This document shows positions 46,145 to 55,363 of a DNA stretch of 64,000 bases, in pieces; within the stretch, counting starts at the first letter, position 1, and the number at the start of each line of letters is the position of its first letter. This DNA comes from Salinimicrobium terrae DSM 17865 (GTDB lineage: Bacteria > Bacteroidota > Bacteroidia > Flavobacteriales > Flavobacteriaceae). A program made the position numbers and the translations under genes. The notes beneath the pieces were generated by a model. It did no database searches and had not been told where the DNA came from. It was given only the letters and a program-made list of their open reading frames with translations. The stretch spans positions 117,660 to 181,659 of the forward strand of contig NZ_KE384222.1 in the NCBI RefSeq assembly GCF_000424665.1, given 5' to 3'.

Positions 46145-46227
46145 GGTTTAAGATAAGTGGGCAAGGAAAACAACGGTATTTTTCCGCTTCTGAAACAGGA
46201 CTGCCTTGGGTTAAATTTTAAACTTCT

Positions 46228-46797
46228 TCAGGATGTGCGGTTTTCTATGACCTCGGCCAGCAGTTTTTTTGCACGTAGCAATTTCACTTTTACATTGTTC
46301 ATTGGCTCCTGAAGATGCGCCGAAATCTCTTTATAGCTCATTTCCTGAAAATACCTTAAAGTAATTACTTCCTGATAAGGTTGTTTCAGTTTTTTGATGT
46401 CTCTAAGGAGCTGGGCCAGGTTTTGCTCAGTAATTAAAGTGTCCTCTATGCTAGGGGTTTCATCTGCGATTCGGTGTACCCTTTCATCTTCTTCATCTGT
46501 AGTGCGGGACCTGATAGAAGCTTTCTTTTTTCTTACCAGATCTACATGAATATTCTTGGAGATAGTAATAATCCAGGTTTTAAAAGTATACCGTGGGTCA
46601 AAGGTATCGATTTTGTCAAAAGCTCTTGAAAATGCCTGTATGGTAATATCTTCGGCATCATATTCATTTTGTGTTCGCTTGAGCTGAAAGCCATAAACAT
46701 CATTCCAGAACCTGTCTAACAAATAATTGAAAGCTGTCTGTTTTCCTTTTTTTGCCTTCTCAATTTGTTGCTGAAGTAGGTCCGGCTCTATTTCCAA
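46228..46797 (-). CDS. ECF-type RNA polymerase sigma factor
   Basis: A 189-residue sigma-70 family factor with only regions 2 and 4. Region 2 shows DAEDITIQAFSRAF and FKTWIITISKNIHVDLVR (near 47-85); region 4 shows QEVITLRYFQEMSYKEIS and the recognition helix VKVKLLRAKKLL. A 25-residue acidic linker joins them. No anti-sigma factor gene lies next to it, unusual for ECF sigmas. It overlaps the end of the glycosyltransferase gene by 10 bases, so it is the third gene of that operon. Its regulon is unknown. Confidence 0.93.
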   Translation of the reverse strand: MEIEPDLLQQQIEKAKKGKQTAFNYLLDRFWNDVYGFQLKRTQNEYDAEDITIQAFSRAFDKIDTFDPRYTFKTWIITISKNIHVDLVRKKKASIRSRTTDEEDERVHRIADETPSIEDTLITEQNLAQLLRDIKKLKQPYQEVITLRYFQEMSYKEISAHLQEPMNNVKVKLLRAKKLLAEVIENRTS

Positions 46798-47888
46798 TGA
46801 GTGGGTTTTGAAATTAGGTTTGCTATAAATATAGCTAATTGAGCCTTAATGAGGAACAATTCAAGAAAGGGAAAACTCCAGAATAAATCTGTCTCGCCAA
46901 ATAATTTTCCGGCTTTGTAAAAAACCAGACCTTGTACGATCCACCTTACGGCAAGAAAAACCAGTGCTACTTGCCAAAAAGGGCTAAATAGCAGGATAAA
47001 AAAGAAAATCCAGAACAGGAGCTGGGAGGTGTAAAAAAGCCCTAGCATAAACCGGTGCTCCATTTTATAATGAGAAGCAATAGAGGCATGTCTTCTTTTT
47101 TGCCTGAACCAGGACTTCATATCGGTTTTTGGAACACTGCGGGTAATCCCTACAGCGGAAAAACATAAAGCAGTATTTAATTTATTGGCAGCCCGGTTTA
47201 CAAAAAGATCATCATCTCCAGATTTTATATGTAAATGGGTGGCAAAACCATTTTGACTAAAAAATTCTTCTGAAGTATAAGCGAGATTACGCCCCACTCC
47301 CATATATGGTCTGCCCCAGCTGGCATAGGAAAAATACTGAATCGCTGTAAAAAGGGTTTCAAAACGTATAAGTTTATTCAACAGTGACCGGTTTTGAATA
47401 AAGTATCCGCCGTAGCCAAGCACAATACTTTTTTGATCTTCAAAATGGGCACTCATCTCCTTTAACCATTGGTTGGTTTCCGGGCGACAATCGGCATCGG
47501 TAAAAAGAAGATATGGTTTTTTGGCTTTTTTGATCCCTAGAGTAATAGCATATTTTTTGTTGGCCCAAAATGCTTCATTGTTTTGTACGTCCACTATCTT
47601 GAGGCGGGCATCACGATTTTGGAAATCTTCAAGCACCTCCAGAGTTTCATCTACAGAGGCATCATTAATAACAACTACTTCAAAATCGGGATGATCCTGA
47701 GACAGGATGTCGGGAAGAAAATTCTTTAGATTTTCGGCTTCATTTTTTGCGCAGATTATTACCGAAACAGGAAGATCCTTGTAAGCCGGCTGACTATCAT
47801 TCGTGGCAAAGGCAAACTTAAAAAAGCCCAGATAATAACATAAATTAATAAGGCCAAGGATAACAAAAGCAGTAAGAAAGGCTAGCAT
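46788..47888 (-). CDS. Membrane-bound family 2 glycosyltransferase
   Basis: A 366-residue processive-type GT2. An N-terminal helix (about 2-24) is followed by the GT-A catalytic domain with SVIICAKNEAENL, VVINDASVDET, the metal-binding TDADCRPE and the acceptor-site QKRRHASI (QxxRW-like), then three C-terminal membrane helices. It would transfer a sugar to a lipid or polymer at the inner membrane; the product is unknown. It lies 13 bases after a small membrane protein gene and overlaps the sigma factor gene. Confidence 0.9.
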   Translation of the reverse strand: MLAFLTAFVILGLINLCYYLGFFKFAFATNDSQPAYKDLPVSVIICAKNEAENLKNFLPDILSQDHPDFEVVVINDASVDETLEVLEDFQNRDARLKIVDVQNNEAFWANKKYAITLGIKKAKKPYLLFTDADCRPETNQWLKEMSAHFEDQKSIVLGYGGYFIQNRSLLNKLIRFETLFTAIQYFSYASWGRPYMGVGRNLAYTSEEFFSQNGFATHLHIKSGDDDLFVNRAANKLNTALCFSAVGITRSVPKTDMKSWFRQKRRHASIASHYKMEHRFMLGLFYTSQLLFWIFFFILLFSPFWQVALVFLAVRWIVQGLVFYKAGKLFGETDLFWSFPFLELFLIKAQLAIFIANLISKPTHWK

Positions 47889-47901
47889 TAAGTGGCAGGA
47901 A

Positions 47902-48108
47902 TTATTTTACCGTTTGGGGTTGGTCACAGTCTCTGGCTTCATCGGGTAATTTACCACAATAACTGCAGGCTTCTCCTTCTTTGTTTAAAAAAGGACTTTG
48001 GCTGGCACAAGTACCGCTAAATTTTCCATCTTTTTTCCCCCATATCTTAATGGCAATTCCCGCAACAGCAAGGGCTAAAAGTGCTATAGTAATTAAAACA
48101 AGTTCCAT
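47902..48108 (-). CDS. Small membrane protein with a Cys-rich tail
   Basis: A 68-residue protein with one N-terminal helix (about 3-22) and a soluble tail containing GTCASQSPF and ACSYCGKLPDEARDCD. Four to five cysteines in CxxC-like spacing suggest metal binding or disulfides. I start at 48108; the -7 element at 48123-48130 lies between it and the alternative ATG at 48135. First gene of the operon with the glycosyltransferase and sigma factor. No named family recognised. Confidence 0.75.
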   Translation of the reverse strand: MELVLITIALLALAVAGIAIKIWGKKDGKFSGTCASQSPFLNKEGEACSYCGKLPDEARDCDQPQTVK

Positions 48109-48122
48109 ATTCAAAGTTTTTG

Positions 48123-48130
48123 CAAAAATA
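48123..48130 (-). promoter_or_regulatory. -7 element of the membrane protein/glycosyltransferase/sigma operon
   Basis: The minus strand reads TATTTTTG followed by C, an exact -7 match, 15 bases before the ATG at 48108. Confidence 0.5.
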
Positions 48131-48297
48131 AACAATAATAAACAGTATATGAAGTATATGCAAAAATTTGTCCAGCCTTTATTTACAAGGCTTTTAAGGC
48201 CTATATTTTCCGAATTTTAACGTAATTTTATTGTACTAAAATGGGTATTAACTTTAGTTCGCAATAAATTGCAGTTAGTGCTTTAAAATTAAAATTT

Positions 48298-48918
48298 ATG
48301 TTGCAAAAATTATTTAAAATTTCCATGGTATGTCTTTTTGCAGGACTTTTTTCTTGCCAGGATAAAGAAAATCGACAGGAATCTGAAGTAGACATACTTC
48401 CTGCCGAGGAAAAAAAAGATGAGTTACGAAGTGAAGATCACCCAATGCCTAGGAGCTTTCTTCTGGCAAAAATGCGGGAAAATGATGAGTTAAGTGCTTT
48501 TACAGAAGAAATCAAAAAATCTGGTCTGGAAGAAGAATTTGAAGGGGAAGAGGGTATTTATACCATTTTTGCTCCTGCCAATGCGGCATATGACAGGATT
48601 CCTGCTAAAGTGATTAACGAAGCCGATAGCATCGACCCGGGAGAGAGTCAAAAGGATCTTTTGCGATATTACATGGTGGAAGGAGAATTGACGTTGGGTG
48701 CTTTGCGGGAAGAAATCAGAGCTTCAGAAGATGGACGATATGAATTTGAAACGGCATTGGGCGAAAAGCTTTGGGCAGTCGAAGAAGGAGACAGAATCGT
48801 AATAATTGATGTTCTGGGAAATAAGGCGAAGATTTTAACTTCAGAACTGGAAGAATATTACGGTGCTTATCACATCATTGACAATATATTACAACCCGGT
48901 GCAAATAATGGAAATTAA
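48298..48918 (+). CDS. FAS1 (fasciclin) domain lipoprotein, copy 1
   Basis: A 206-residue lipoprotein (lipobox LFSC, Cys about 20) with an acidic linker and one fasciclin domain. The FAS1 landmarks are YTIFAPANAAYDRIP (H1 motif) near 82-96, LRYYMVEGELT in place of the YH motif, and YGAYHIIDNILQP at the end. FAS1 domains mediate adhesion to proteins or polysaccharides. It is followed after 142 bases by a paralogue on the same strand, so the pair arose by an old duplication or parallel recruitment. Very acidic overall. Confidence 0.88.
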   Translation: MLQKLFKISMVCLFAGLFSCQDKENRQESEVDILPAEEKKDELRSEDHPMPRSFLLAKMRENDELSAFTEEIKKSGLEEEFEGEEGIYTIFAPANAAYDRIPAKVINEADSIDPGESQKDLLRYYMVEGELTLGALREEIRASEDGRYEFETALGEKLWAVEEGDRIVIIDVLGNKAKILTSELEEYYGAYHIIDNILQPGANNGN

Positions 48919-49060
48919 GTACAGGAATAAGGTTAGAATAAGACTATCAAATCAGTTTTAATTTTTTGCTTAAAATTCCTTTTAACTAAGGATTATAACT
49001 TCATATTGGGTTAACTGAAAGCTTTTTAATAAATTCAGGTATAAATAGAAAAAACAGAAC

Positions 49061-49681
49061 ATGATGAAAATTAAGAATATAATTTTGTTTAGCGGGATCT
49101 TCATGCTGGGATTTACCTCTTGTAAAGATAATGAGAGGGAAGTAGATTCCGATCCCGAAAGCCTTGAAGTGCAGGAAGAGAATTTTGAAGAAAGTTTAGA
49201 GGACTTACGTCAGAGAAACTCTACTGTGGATGCAATTGAAGGAAATCCTGAACTGAGTACTTTTGCTACAGGACTCAATGTCTGGAATATTGAAGATACA
49301 CTGGGCCAGGTTACCCAGGAATACATGGTGTTCGCCCCTAGTAACAGAGCTTATAGCCGGGTTTTTAGGCAACAAGGCTATGATGTTCTTGAAACAACCC
49401 CCGAGGCAGTTATTCCTTATCACATAGTAAAAGTAAACTATACTTTGGATGAGCTTAAACAGGAAATTCGCAATGCCAATGGCGCCCTTGTACTTCCTAC
49501 TTTTGAAGGGGAGGAAATCACCTTTACTCTGGATGGAGATAAAGTAGTACTTACAGGAGCCACAGGAGTAACAGCCAACATAATGGAGACTTTTGATATC
49601 GAAAACGGAACTGCTTATATTATAGACACAGTTTTAATGCCTGAAGGAATTGAAACAGTTACAATTACTGCTGAAGATTAG
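49061..49681 (+). CDS. FAS1 (fasciclin) domain lipoprotein, copy 2
   Basis: A second 206-residue lipoprotein (lipobox FTSC, Cys about 20) with a Glu/Asp/Ser linker and one fasciclin domain: MVFAPSNRAYSRVF near 89-102, VIPYHIVKVNYTLDEL for the YH motif and GTAYIIDTVLMP at the end. It has the same length and layout as the gene before it but clearly diverged sequence. Start may be the second ATG at 49064. A strong terminator follows. The N-terminal SCKDNE motif is of the kind often seen on lipoproteins sent to the surface. Confidence 0.88.
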   Translation: MMKIKNIILFSGIFMLGFTSCKDNEREVDSDPESLEVQEENFEESLEDLRQRNSTVDAIEGNPELSTFATGLNVWNIEDTLGQVTQEYMVFAPSNRAYSRVFRQQGYDVLETTPEAVIPYHIVKVNYTLDELKQEIRNANGALVLPTFEGEEITFTLDGDKVVLTGATGVTANIMETFDIENGTAYIIDTVLMPEGIETVTITAED

Positions 49682-49700
49682 ACATCACAGGTAACTATAA

Positions 49701-49741
49701 AAAAGGTCCTCAAAAATAACATTTTTGAGGACTTTTTTTTC
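49701..49741. terminator. Bidirectional terminator between FAS1 copy 2 and murB
   Basis: Perfect 12-bp stem GTCCTCAAAAAT/ATTTTTGAGGAC with a 3-base loop, A run before and T run after. Confidence 0.93.
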
Positions 49742-49748
49742 TTAAAGC

Positions 49749-50762
49749 TTAAAGAATATTTACTTCCGGAACGATACGGACTCCAAACATGTTCCAAATT
49801 TTATCCTGAATTTTCCTGGAAAGCGCAAGAATTTCCTGCCCTGTTGCATCTCCATAGTTGACCAGGACAAGAGCTTGTTTGGTATGTACGCCCGCATCCC
49901 CTTCCCGGTAGCCCTTAAGACCTGCACGATCAATAAGCCAACCGGCAGGAACTTTTACCTGCTTTTGATCAATAACATAAAATGGAATTTCAGGAAATTG
50001 CTGTTGCAGTGCTTTAAGTTTCTCTGTTGAAACTACCGGATTTTTAAAAAAACTTCCGCTGTTACCCAGCTCTTTCGGATCGGGTAGCTTAGATTGACGA
50101 ATGTTTATAACGGCTTCAGAAACATCAGCAATTGTGGGCTTAGTGACTCCTCGCTCTTCCAGGTATTGATCTATAGAGCCGTAAGAGGTGTTTAGCTTAT
50201 GGTTTTTTATGCTCAGCCTGAAACTAACGCTTATTATTATGAACTTATCCTTTGCTTCATTTTTAAAGATAGAATCTCTGTATCCAAAGTGACATTCTTC
50301 CCGGTTAAAAGTCTTTAATTCCAGGGTTTGCAAGTTAAGTGCGATACATTTCTCAAAACTATCCTTAAGTTCGACGCCGTACGCGCCGATATTTTGAATT
50401 GGAGCCGTACCTACTTTTCCGGGAATTAATGAGAGGTTTTCCAGACCTCCATAACCATTTTCAATACAATACAACACGAATTCATGCCAGTTCTCACCGG
50501 CCATCGCCTCAACTACTACTTCATGTGCAGATTCCTCAATGATCTCACGGCCCTTTAGGTTTATGTAAATTACCGTTTTTTCAACATCTCGGGTGAGTAG
50601 CATATTGCTTCCTCCACCAAGAATGAATAGCTCTGAGGCATAAGTATTCTTCAAAACATCCCGAAGTTCCTGGACAGAAGTCACATCCACAAATTTGTGG
50701 GCGTTAACATCTATGCCGAATGTATTGTACGGCTTAAGAGAAATGTTTGAAAGAATCTTCAT
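49749..50762 (-). CDS. murB: UDP-N-acetylenolpyruvoylglucosamine reductase
   Basis: FAD enzyme that completes UDP-N-acetylmuramic acid for peptidoglycan. The FAD-binding loop GGGSNMLL is near 48-55, then SLIPGKVGTAPIQNIGAYG, the type I YRDSIFK segment and the catalytic Ser in GNSGSFFKNP. Length (337) fits type I MurB as in E. coli. Its ATG overlaps the stop of the aminotransferase gene by one base. Confidence 0.97.
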   Translation of the reverse strand: MKILSNISLKPYNTFGIDVNAHKFVDVTSVQELRDVLKNTYASELFILGGGSNMLLTRDVEKTVIYINLKGREIIEESAHEVVVEAMAGENWHEFVLYCIENGYGGLENLSLIPGKVGTAPIQNIGAYGVELKDSFEKCIALNLQTLELKTFNREECHFGYRDSIFKNEAKDKFIIISVSFRLSIKNHKLNTSYGSIDQYLEERGVTKPTIADVSEAVINIRQSKLPDPKELGNSGSFFKNPVVSTEKLKALQQQFPEIPFYVIDQKQVKVPAGWLIDRAGLKGYREGDAGVHTKQALVLVNYGDATGQEILALSRKIQDKIWNMFGVRIVPEVNIL

Positions 50763-51952
50763 TATTTGTTGTACTGCTTTAGAGCTTCTTTTAATATTTC
50801 TATAGCTCTCAACAGGTTTTCTTTCTTAAGTACATAGGCTATCCTCACCTGATTCATTCCGGTGTTTGGAGTAGAGTAGAAGCCGGCAGCAGGAGCTACC
50901 ATTACGGTTTCATTGTTCATTTCAAAAGTCTCCAGGAGCCATTTGGCAAAGTCTTCGGCATCTGTAACAGGTAATTCTGCAATACAGTAAAAAGCTCCTT
51001 TCGGGTTGGCTACTCTTACTCCCTCAATTTGCTCAAGTTCCTGCACAAGGGTGTTTCTACGAGCAGTATATTCTTCAATTACTTCATCAAAATACTCCTG
51101 CTCTGTATCCAGGGCTGCTTCACTTGCAATCTGTGCAAAGGTTGGCGGACTTAGACGTGCTTGTGCAAACTTCATTGCTGTAGCCATAAAATCTAAATTC
51201 TTAGAGACTACACAACCTATCCGGGCCCCACACATACTATAACGTTTCGAGACAGAGTCAATCATTATCGCATTCTGCTCCAACCCGGGAACACTCATTA
51301 TAGAATGATGTCGGGCTCCGTCATAAGCGAATTCCCGATAAACCTCATCGGCTACGATGAAAAGATCATGTTTTCTGACAACTTCTGCCAATTGATCAAT
51401 CTCCTCCTTTGTATATAGATAACCCGTTGGATTACCGGGGTTACAGATAAGGATTGCTTTGGTCCGTGGAGTTATGAGCTTTTCAAATTCGGAAATTGGG
51501 GGCAGGGCAAAACCGTCTTCGAACTTCGATTTTACCGGAACTACCGTAACTCCAGACGCTGTTGCGAAGCCATTATAATTAGCATAAAAAGGTTCGGGAA
51601 TGATAACTTCATCGCCTGCATCACAAATACTGCCCATAGTAAACAATAAAGCCTCAGATCCACCTGTGGTGATGATCAATTCGTTGGCCGAAATATCGAT
51701 CTCGTGTTTACTGTAGTAGGAGGCAAGCTTGGTGCGGTAACTTTCAAACCCTGCAGAATGGCTGTAAGACAAAACTTCAATATCATTGTTTTTAACCGCT
51801 GCAAGTGCTTTCGCCGGAGTTTTTATATCGGGTTGACCAATATTTAACTGATAAATAGTTCGTCCTTTTTTTATGGCAGCTTCTGCATAAGGAACTAATT
51901 TTCTTATAGGAGATTCGGGCATTGCCTGCCCTTTACTGGAAATACGTGGCAT
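50762..51952 (-). CDS. Class I/II PLP-dependent aminotransferase
   Basis: A 396-residue fold-type I aminotransferase of the AspC/AAT group. Seen: LNIGQPDIKTP, TTGGSEALL, NPGNPTGYLY (substrate/PLP contacts), VADEVYREFAYDG and the PLP lysine in DSVSKRYSMCGARIG, with the C-terminal Arg region NQVRIAYVLK. Specificity (Asp, aromatic or other) cannot be read from sequence. It is translationally coupled to murB downstream. The second ATG (MPESPIRKL) is possible, but the preceding MPRISSKGQ is also conserved in relatives to my knowledge. Confidence 0.92.
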   Translation of the reverse strand: MPRISSKGQAMPESPIRKLVPYAEAAIKKGRTIYQLNIGQPDIKTPAKALAAVKNNDIEVLSYSHSAGFESYRTKLASYYSKHEIDISANELIITTGGSEALLFTMGSICDAGDEVIIPEPFYANYNGFATASGVTVVPVKSKFEDGFALPPISEFEKLITPRTKAILICNPGNPTGYLYTKEEIDQLAEVVRKHDLFIVADEVYREFAYDGARHHSIMSVPGLEQNAIMIDSVSKRYSMCGARIGCVVSKNLDFMATAMKFAQARLSPPTFAQIASEAALDTEQEYFDEVIEEYTARRNTLVQELEQIEGVRVANPKGAFYCIAELPVTDAEDFAKWLLETFEMNNETVMVAPAAGFYSTPNTGMNQVRIAYVLKKENLLRAIEILKEALKQYNK

Positions 51953-52062
51953 ACTTAAATTTTTGGCTTACAAAGTTGCGAAATTTATATGACAAAAATA
52001 TATTTCCTAACCTATATCATATACTAAATCGGGAGCCATACTGAATGCTATAAAATTCCCAC

Positions 52063-52091
52063 ACAAAAAAACCCTTCTTAAATAGAAGGGT
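52063..52091 (-). terminator. Terminator after the DUF1573 gene
   Basis: Stem ACCCTTCT/AGAAGGGT (52071-52078, 52084-52091) with a 5-base loop; on the minus strand a run of seven T follows. Confidence 0.9.
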
Positions 52092-52117
52092 CTCAAAAAA
52101 GTCATTTTTGGAAGGTC

Positions 52118-52489
52118 CTATTCTAAAACCGTTCCTTTTATTTTGATCGATTTTGCAGGTTCTTCAGCATTGGAATATACAGTAATTGTTTTCCGTATTG
52201 GTCCCACAATATTTGTATCATACTTCACCTTTATCTCACCGGTTTCTCCCGGTGCAACAGGTCCTTCCGGTCTTTCTGGAATTGTACATCCGCAGCTTGA
52301 AGAGACATTGGTTATCACAAGGGGAACACTTCCGGTATTGGTGAATTCAAAGACGCGAATACCGTCACTTCCCTTTTCTATTTCGCCATAGTCAATTACT
52401 TCAGACTTAAACTCAATTTTTGCTGTTTCCTGTGCCTGTACAGCGAAACCGGCAAAAATAAAGATGGCAATTGCAATTAATTTTTTCAT
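52118..52489 (-). CDS. DUF1573 domain secreted protein
   Basis: A 123-residue exported protein. Signal peptide ends at VQAQ (about residue 16-19). The mature part is one DUF1573 Ig-like (ASPM-SPD-2-Hydin-type) domain: IDYGEIEKGSDGIRVFEFTNTG-like start (IDYGEIEKG, then FEFTNTGSVPLVI), SSSCGCTIPE, and the closing KTITVYSNAEEP and IKIKGTVLE. The SxCGCT motif is the hallmark. Role unknown, common in Bacteroidota. Single gene with its own terminator. Confidence 0.92.
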   Translation of the reverse strand: MKKLIAIAIFIFAGFAVQAQETAKIEFKSEVIDYGEIEKGSDGIRVFEFTNTGSVPLVITNVSSSCGCTIPERPEGPVAPGETGEIKVKYDTNIVGPIRKTITVYSNAEEPAKSIKIKGTVLE

Positions 52490-52545
52490 AGTTGTTAGTT
52501 TTACTCAGAACTGTAAATATACTACTAATCTGTTTATTGTAGTAA

Positions 52546-52576
52546 AAAAAAGGCAATCCACTGCTTCGCCTTTTTT
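52546..52576 (+). terminator. Terminator-like hairpin upstream of valS
   Basis: Nine-pair stem AAAAAAGGC/GCCTTTTTT with a 13-base loop, in the spacer between the divergent DUF1573 and valS genes, ahead of the valS -7 element. It could insulate the two promoters or attenuate a longer valS transcript. Confidence 0.5.
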
Positions 52577-52593
52577 AATCCTGAAGTTATAAT

Positions 52594-52601
52594 TACTTTT
52601 G
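52594..52601 (+). promoter_or_regulatory. valS -7 element
   Basis: TACTTTTG followed by C matches TAnnTTTG, with a leader of about 25 bases to the ATG at 52631. No TTG at the -33 position. Confidence 0.5.
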
Positions 52602-52630
52602 CAAGATATTCCAAAAACCGCACCAAAAGT

Positions 52631-55261
52631 ATGTCTGTAGCATCAAATTACATTGCCCGGGAAGTTGAAAGTAAATGGTATGACTACTGGATGAAAAACA
52701 ATTATTTTCATTCTGAAGTTGATGAAAGGGAGCCGTATACCATCGTGATTCCCCCACCAAATGTTACGGGGGTGCTGCACATGGGACACATGCTAAATAA
52801 CACTATTCAGGATGTGTTAATACGTCACGCAAGATTACAGGGTTATAATGCCTGCTGGGTACCGGGAACAGATCATGCTTCTATTGCTACAGAAGCTAAA
52901 GTTGTAGCCAAACTAAAGGCCGAAGGAATAGATAAAAATACTCTTTCCCGAGAGGAATTTTTGGAACATGCATGGGAATGGACTCACAAGCACGGAGGTA
53001 TCATCCTCGAACAGCTAAAGAAACTGGGTGCTTCCTGTGACTGGGAACGTACTAAATTTACCATGGATGATGACATGTCGGCTTCTGTCATTAAGGTTTT
53101 TGTAGATCTTTATCGAAAAGGACATATATACCGGGGCTACCGCATGATTAACTGGGATCCACAGGCAAAAACAACACTTTCCGATGAAGAAGTGGTCTAC
53201 CAGGAGCGGCAGGGGTATTTGTATCACCTGCAGTATAAAATTGAAGGAACAAACGAGACACTTACAATAGCAACCACCCGTCCTGAAACCATTTTGGGAG
53301 ATACTGCAATTTGTATTAACCCAAATGATGAACGTTTTACTCATCTAAGAGGGAAAAAAGCAATTGTGCCGTTATGCGACCGGGTTATTCCTATCATAGA
53401 GGATGAATACGTGGATATGGAGTTTGGTACCGGATGTTTGAAAGTTACTCCGGCACATGATGAAAATGATAAGATGCTTGGGGACAAGCACAATCTTGAA
53501 GTGATCGATATTTTTCACGATGATGCCACTCTAAATTCCTACGGAATGCAATACGAGGGAATGGACCGTTTTGAAGCCCGTAAAGAGATGGTCAAGGATC
53601 TAAAAGAGAAAGGAATTCTGGTAAAGACCGAAGAGCACTTAAATAAGATAGGGACAAGTGAGCGCACCGGTGCTGTGATTGAACCCAGGTTGAGTGACCA
53701 ATGGTTTTTGAAAATGAAAGATTTGGCAAAGCCTGCACTTGATGCTGTTTTGGAAAAAGAGGTGAACCTGGTGCCCGAAAAATTCATAAATACATACCGG
53801 CACTGGATGGAAAATGTTCGCGACTGGAACATTAGCCGACAGCTGATTTGGGGGCAGCAAATACCCGCATTTTACTACGGAGATGGAAAGGACGACTTTG
53901 TAGTAGCTGAAACCCCTGAAGAAGCTTTAGAATTAGCTAAAGAACAATCGCGGAATTCTGACCTAACAGCCGCCAATCTTACACAGGATAAAGATGCCCT
54001 GGATACCTGGTTTTCTTCATGGCTATGGCCAATAAGTGTATTTAATGGGATCCTTGAGCCGGAGAATAAGGAAATTAATTATTATTATCCTACAAATGAC
54101 CTCGTAACAGCTCCCGAAATTCTTTTCTTTTGGGTGGCGCGAATGATCATTGCGGGATATGAATACAGAGACAAGAAACCTTTTAATAATGTGTATTTAA
54201 CGGGAATTGTACGGGATAAGCAACGTCGGAAAATGTCGAAATCCCTTGGTAATTCCCCAGATCCTCTTGGATTAATAGATGCTTATGGTGCCGATGGGGT
54301 GAGGGTAGGAATGTTGTTGAGCTCTCCTGCAGGGAATGATCTTATGTTTGAGGAAGATTTGTGTAAGCAGGGTGGGGCGTTTGTAAATAAAATATGGAAC
54401 TCTTTCAAGTTAGTGAATTCCTGGAAGGTTTCAGATAAAGCTGAACAACCTGAGTCAGCCGGAATTGGAATTAAATGGTACAGGTCAAAATTCCAAAAGA
54501 CCCTGCAGGAAATCGAAGACAATTACAAAAAGTACCGCATGAGCGATGCTTTAATGGCAACTTATAAGCTGGTATGGGACGATTACTGTTCCTGGTTTTT
54601 GGAGATTGTAAAGCCGGAGTACGGTCAGCCGATGGATAAAGTCACTTTTGAAGCGGTGTCAGAAATTTTGGAAAATAATCTAAAAATACTCCATCCTTTT
54701 GTGCCTTTTGTTACGGAAGAGATTTGGCAGTCAATGAAAGAGCGTTCAGAAAAGGAAGCCCTTATTATTTCATCCTGGCCAAAAAGTGAGGGTTTTGATG
54801 CTTCCTTAATTGATGAGTTTACTGTGGCTTCAGAAGTTATTTCGGGGATAAGAAGTATTAGAAAGGAAAAGAATATCTCTTATAAAGATCAGCTTGAACT
54901 ACAGGTGCTCAACAACGAAAGAGCAGCTAAAACTTTTGATCCTGTTATAGAAAAATTGGGCAATATTTCTACCCTTGGATACACAGATGAGCAAGTGAAA
55001 GGCGCCCTATCTTTTAGGGTAAAATCTAATGATTACTTTATTCCTGTTGCAGGTGCGGTAGACATTGAAGCCGAAAAAGCAAAACTTGAGGAAGAATTAA
55101 ACTATACGATAGGTTTTCTTAAATCTGTTGAAAAAAAGTTATCCAACGAGAAGTTTGTGAACGGGGCACCAGCAAAAGTAGTTGAAATGGAAAAGCAGAA
55201 AAAGGACGATGCCGAAGCCAAAATTGAGGCAATTAATGCAAGTCTTAAGGCGCTTTCCTAG
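52631..55261 (+). CDS. valS: Valyl-tRNA synthetase
   Basis: Class I synthetase charging tRNA-Val. HMGH (HIGH motif) is at 50-53 within PPPNVTGVLHMGH and KMSKS at 534-538. The CP1 editing domain lies between (TTRPETILGDTA, GTGCLKVTPAHDENDK). The anticodon-binding region and a C-terminal coiled-coil arm (EAEKAKLEEELNYTIGFL) finish the chain. Length (876) is typical. It is a single gene meeting acbp tail to tail with about 100 bases between. Confidence 0.98.
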   Translation: MSVASNYIAREVESKWYDYWMKNNYFHSEVDEREPYTIVIPPPNVTGVLHMGHMLNNTIQDVLIRHARLQGYNACWVPGTDHASIATEAKVVAKLKAEGIDKNTLSREEFLEHAWEWTHKHGGIILEQLKKLGASCDWERTKFTMDDDMSASVIKVFVDLYRKGHIYRGYRMINWDPQAKTTLSDEEVVYQERQGYLYHLQYKIEGTNETLTIATTRPETILGDTAICINPNDERFTHLRGKKAIVPLCDRVIPIIEDEYVDMEFGTGCLKVTPAHDENDKMLGDKHNLEVIDIFHDDATLNSYGMQYEGMDRFEARKEMVKDLKEKGILVKTEEHLNKIGTSERTGAVIEPRLSDQWFLKMKDLAKPALDAVLEKEVNLVPEKFINTYRHWMENVRDWNISRQLIWGQQIPAFYYGDGKDDFVVAETPEEALELAKEQSRNSDLTAANLTQDKDALDTWFSSWLWPISVFNGILEPENKEINYYYPTNDLVTAPEILFFWVARMIIAGYEYRDKKPFNNVYLTGIVRDKQRRKMSKSLGNSPDPLGLIDAYGADGVRVGMLLSSPAGNDLMFEEDLCKQGGAFVNKIWNSFKLVNSWKVSDKAEQPESAGIGIKWYRSKFQKTLQEIEDNYKKYRMSDALMATYKLVWDDYCSWFLEIVKPEYGQPMDKVTFEAVSEILENNLKILHPFVPFVTEEIWQSMKERSEKEALIISSWPKSEGFDASLIDEFTVASEVISGIRSIRKEKNISYKDQLELQVLNNERAAKTFDPVIEKLGNISTLGYTDEQVKGALSFRVKSNDYFIPVAGAVDIEAEKAKLEEELNYTIGFLKSVEKKLSNEKFVNGAPAKVVEMEKQKKDDAEAKIEAINASLKALS

Positions 55262-55363
55262 AGCTACTAAAACTTAAAACCAAGAGGAGTGCTGGTGAAT
55301 CTTTTGTGCTAAATCTATACGGATAATGTTTTTTCATGAAGACATCTGTACAATTGGGTTGAA

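Noticed and set aside
52490-52630. T-box riboswitch upstream of valS.
   Set aside because: No T-box bulge sequence or specifier loop is visible, and T-boxes are typical of Firmicutes, not Bacteroidota.
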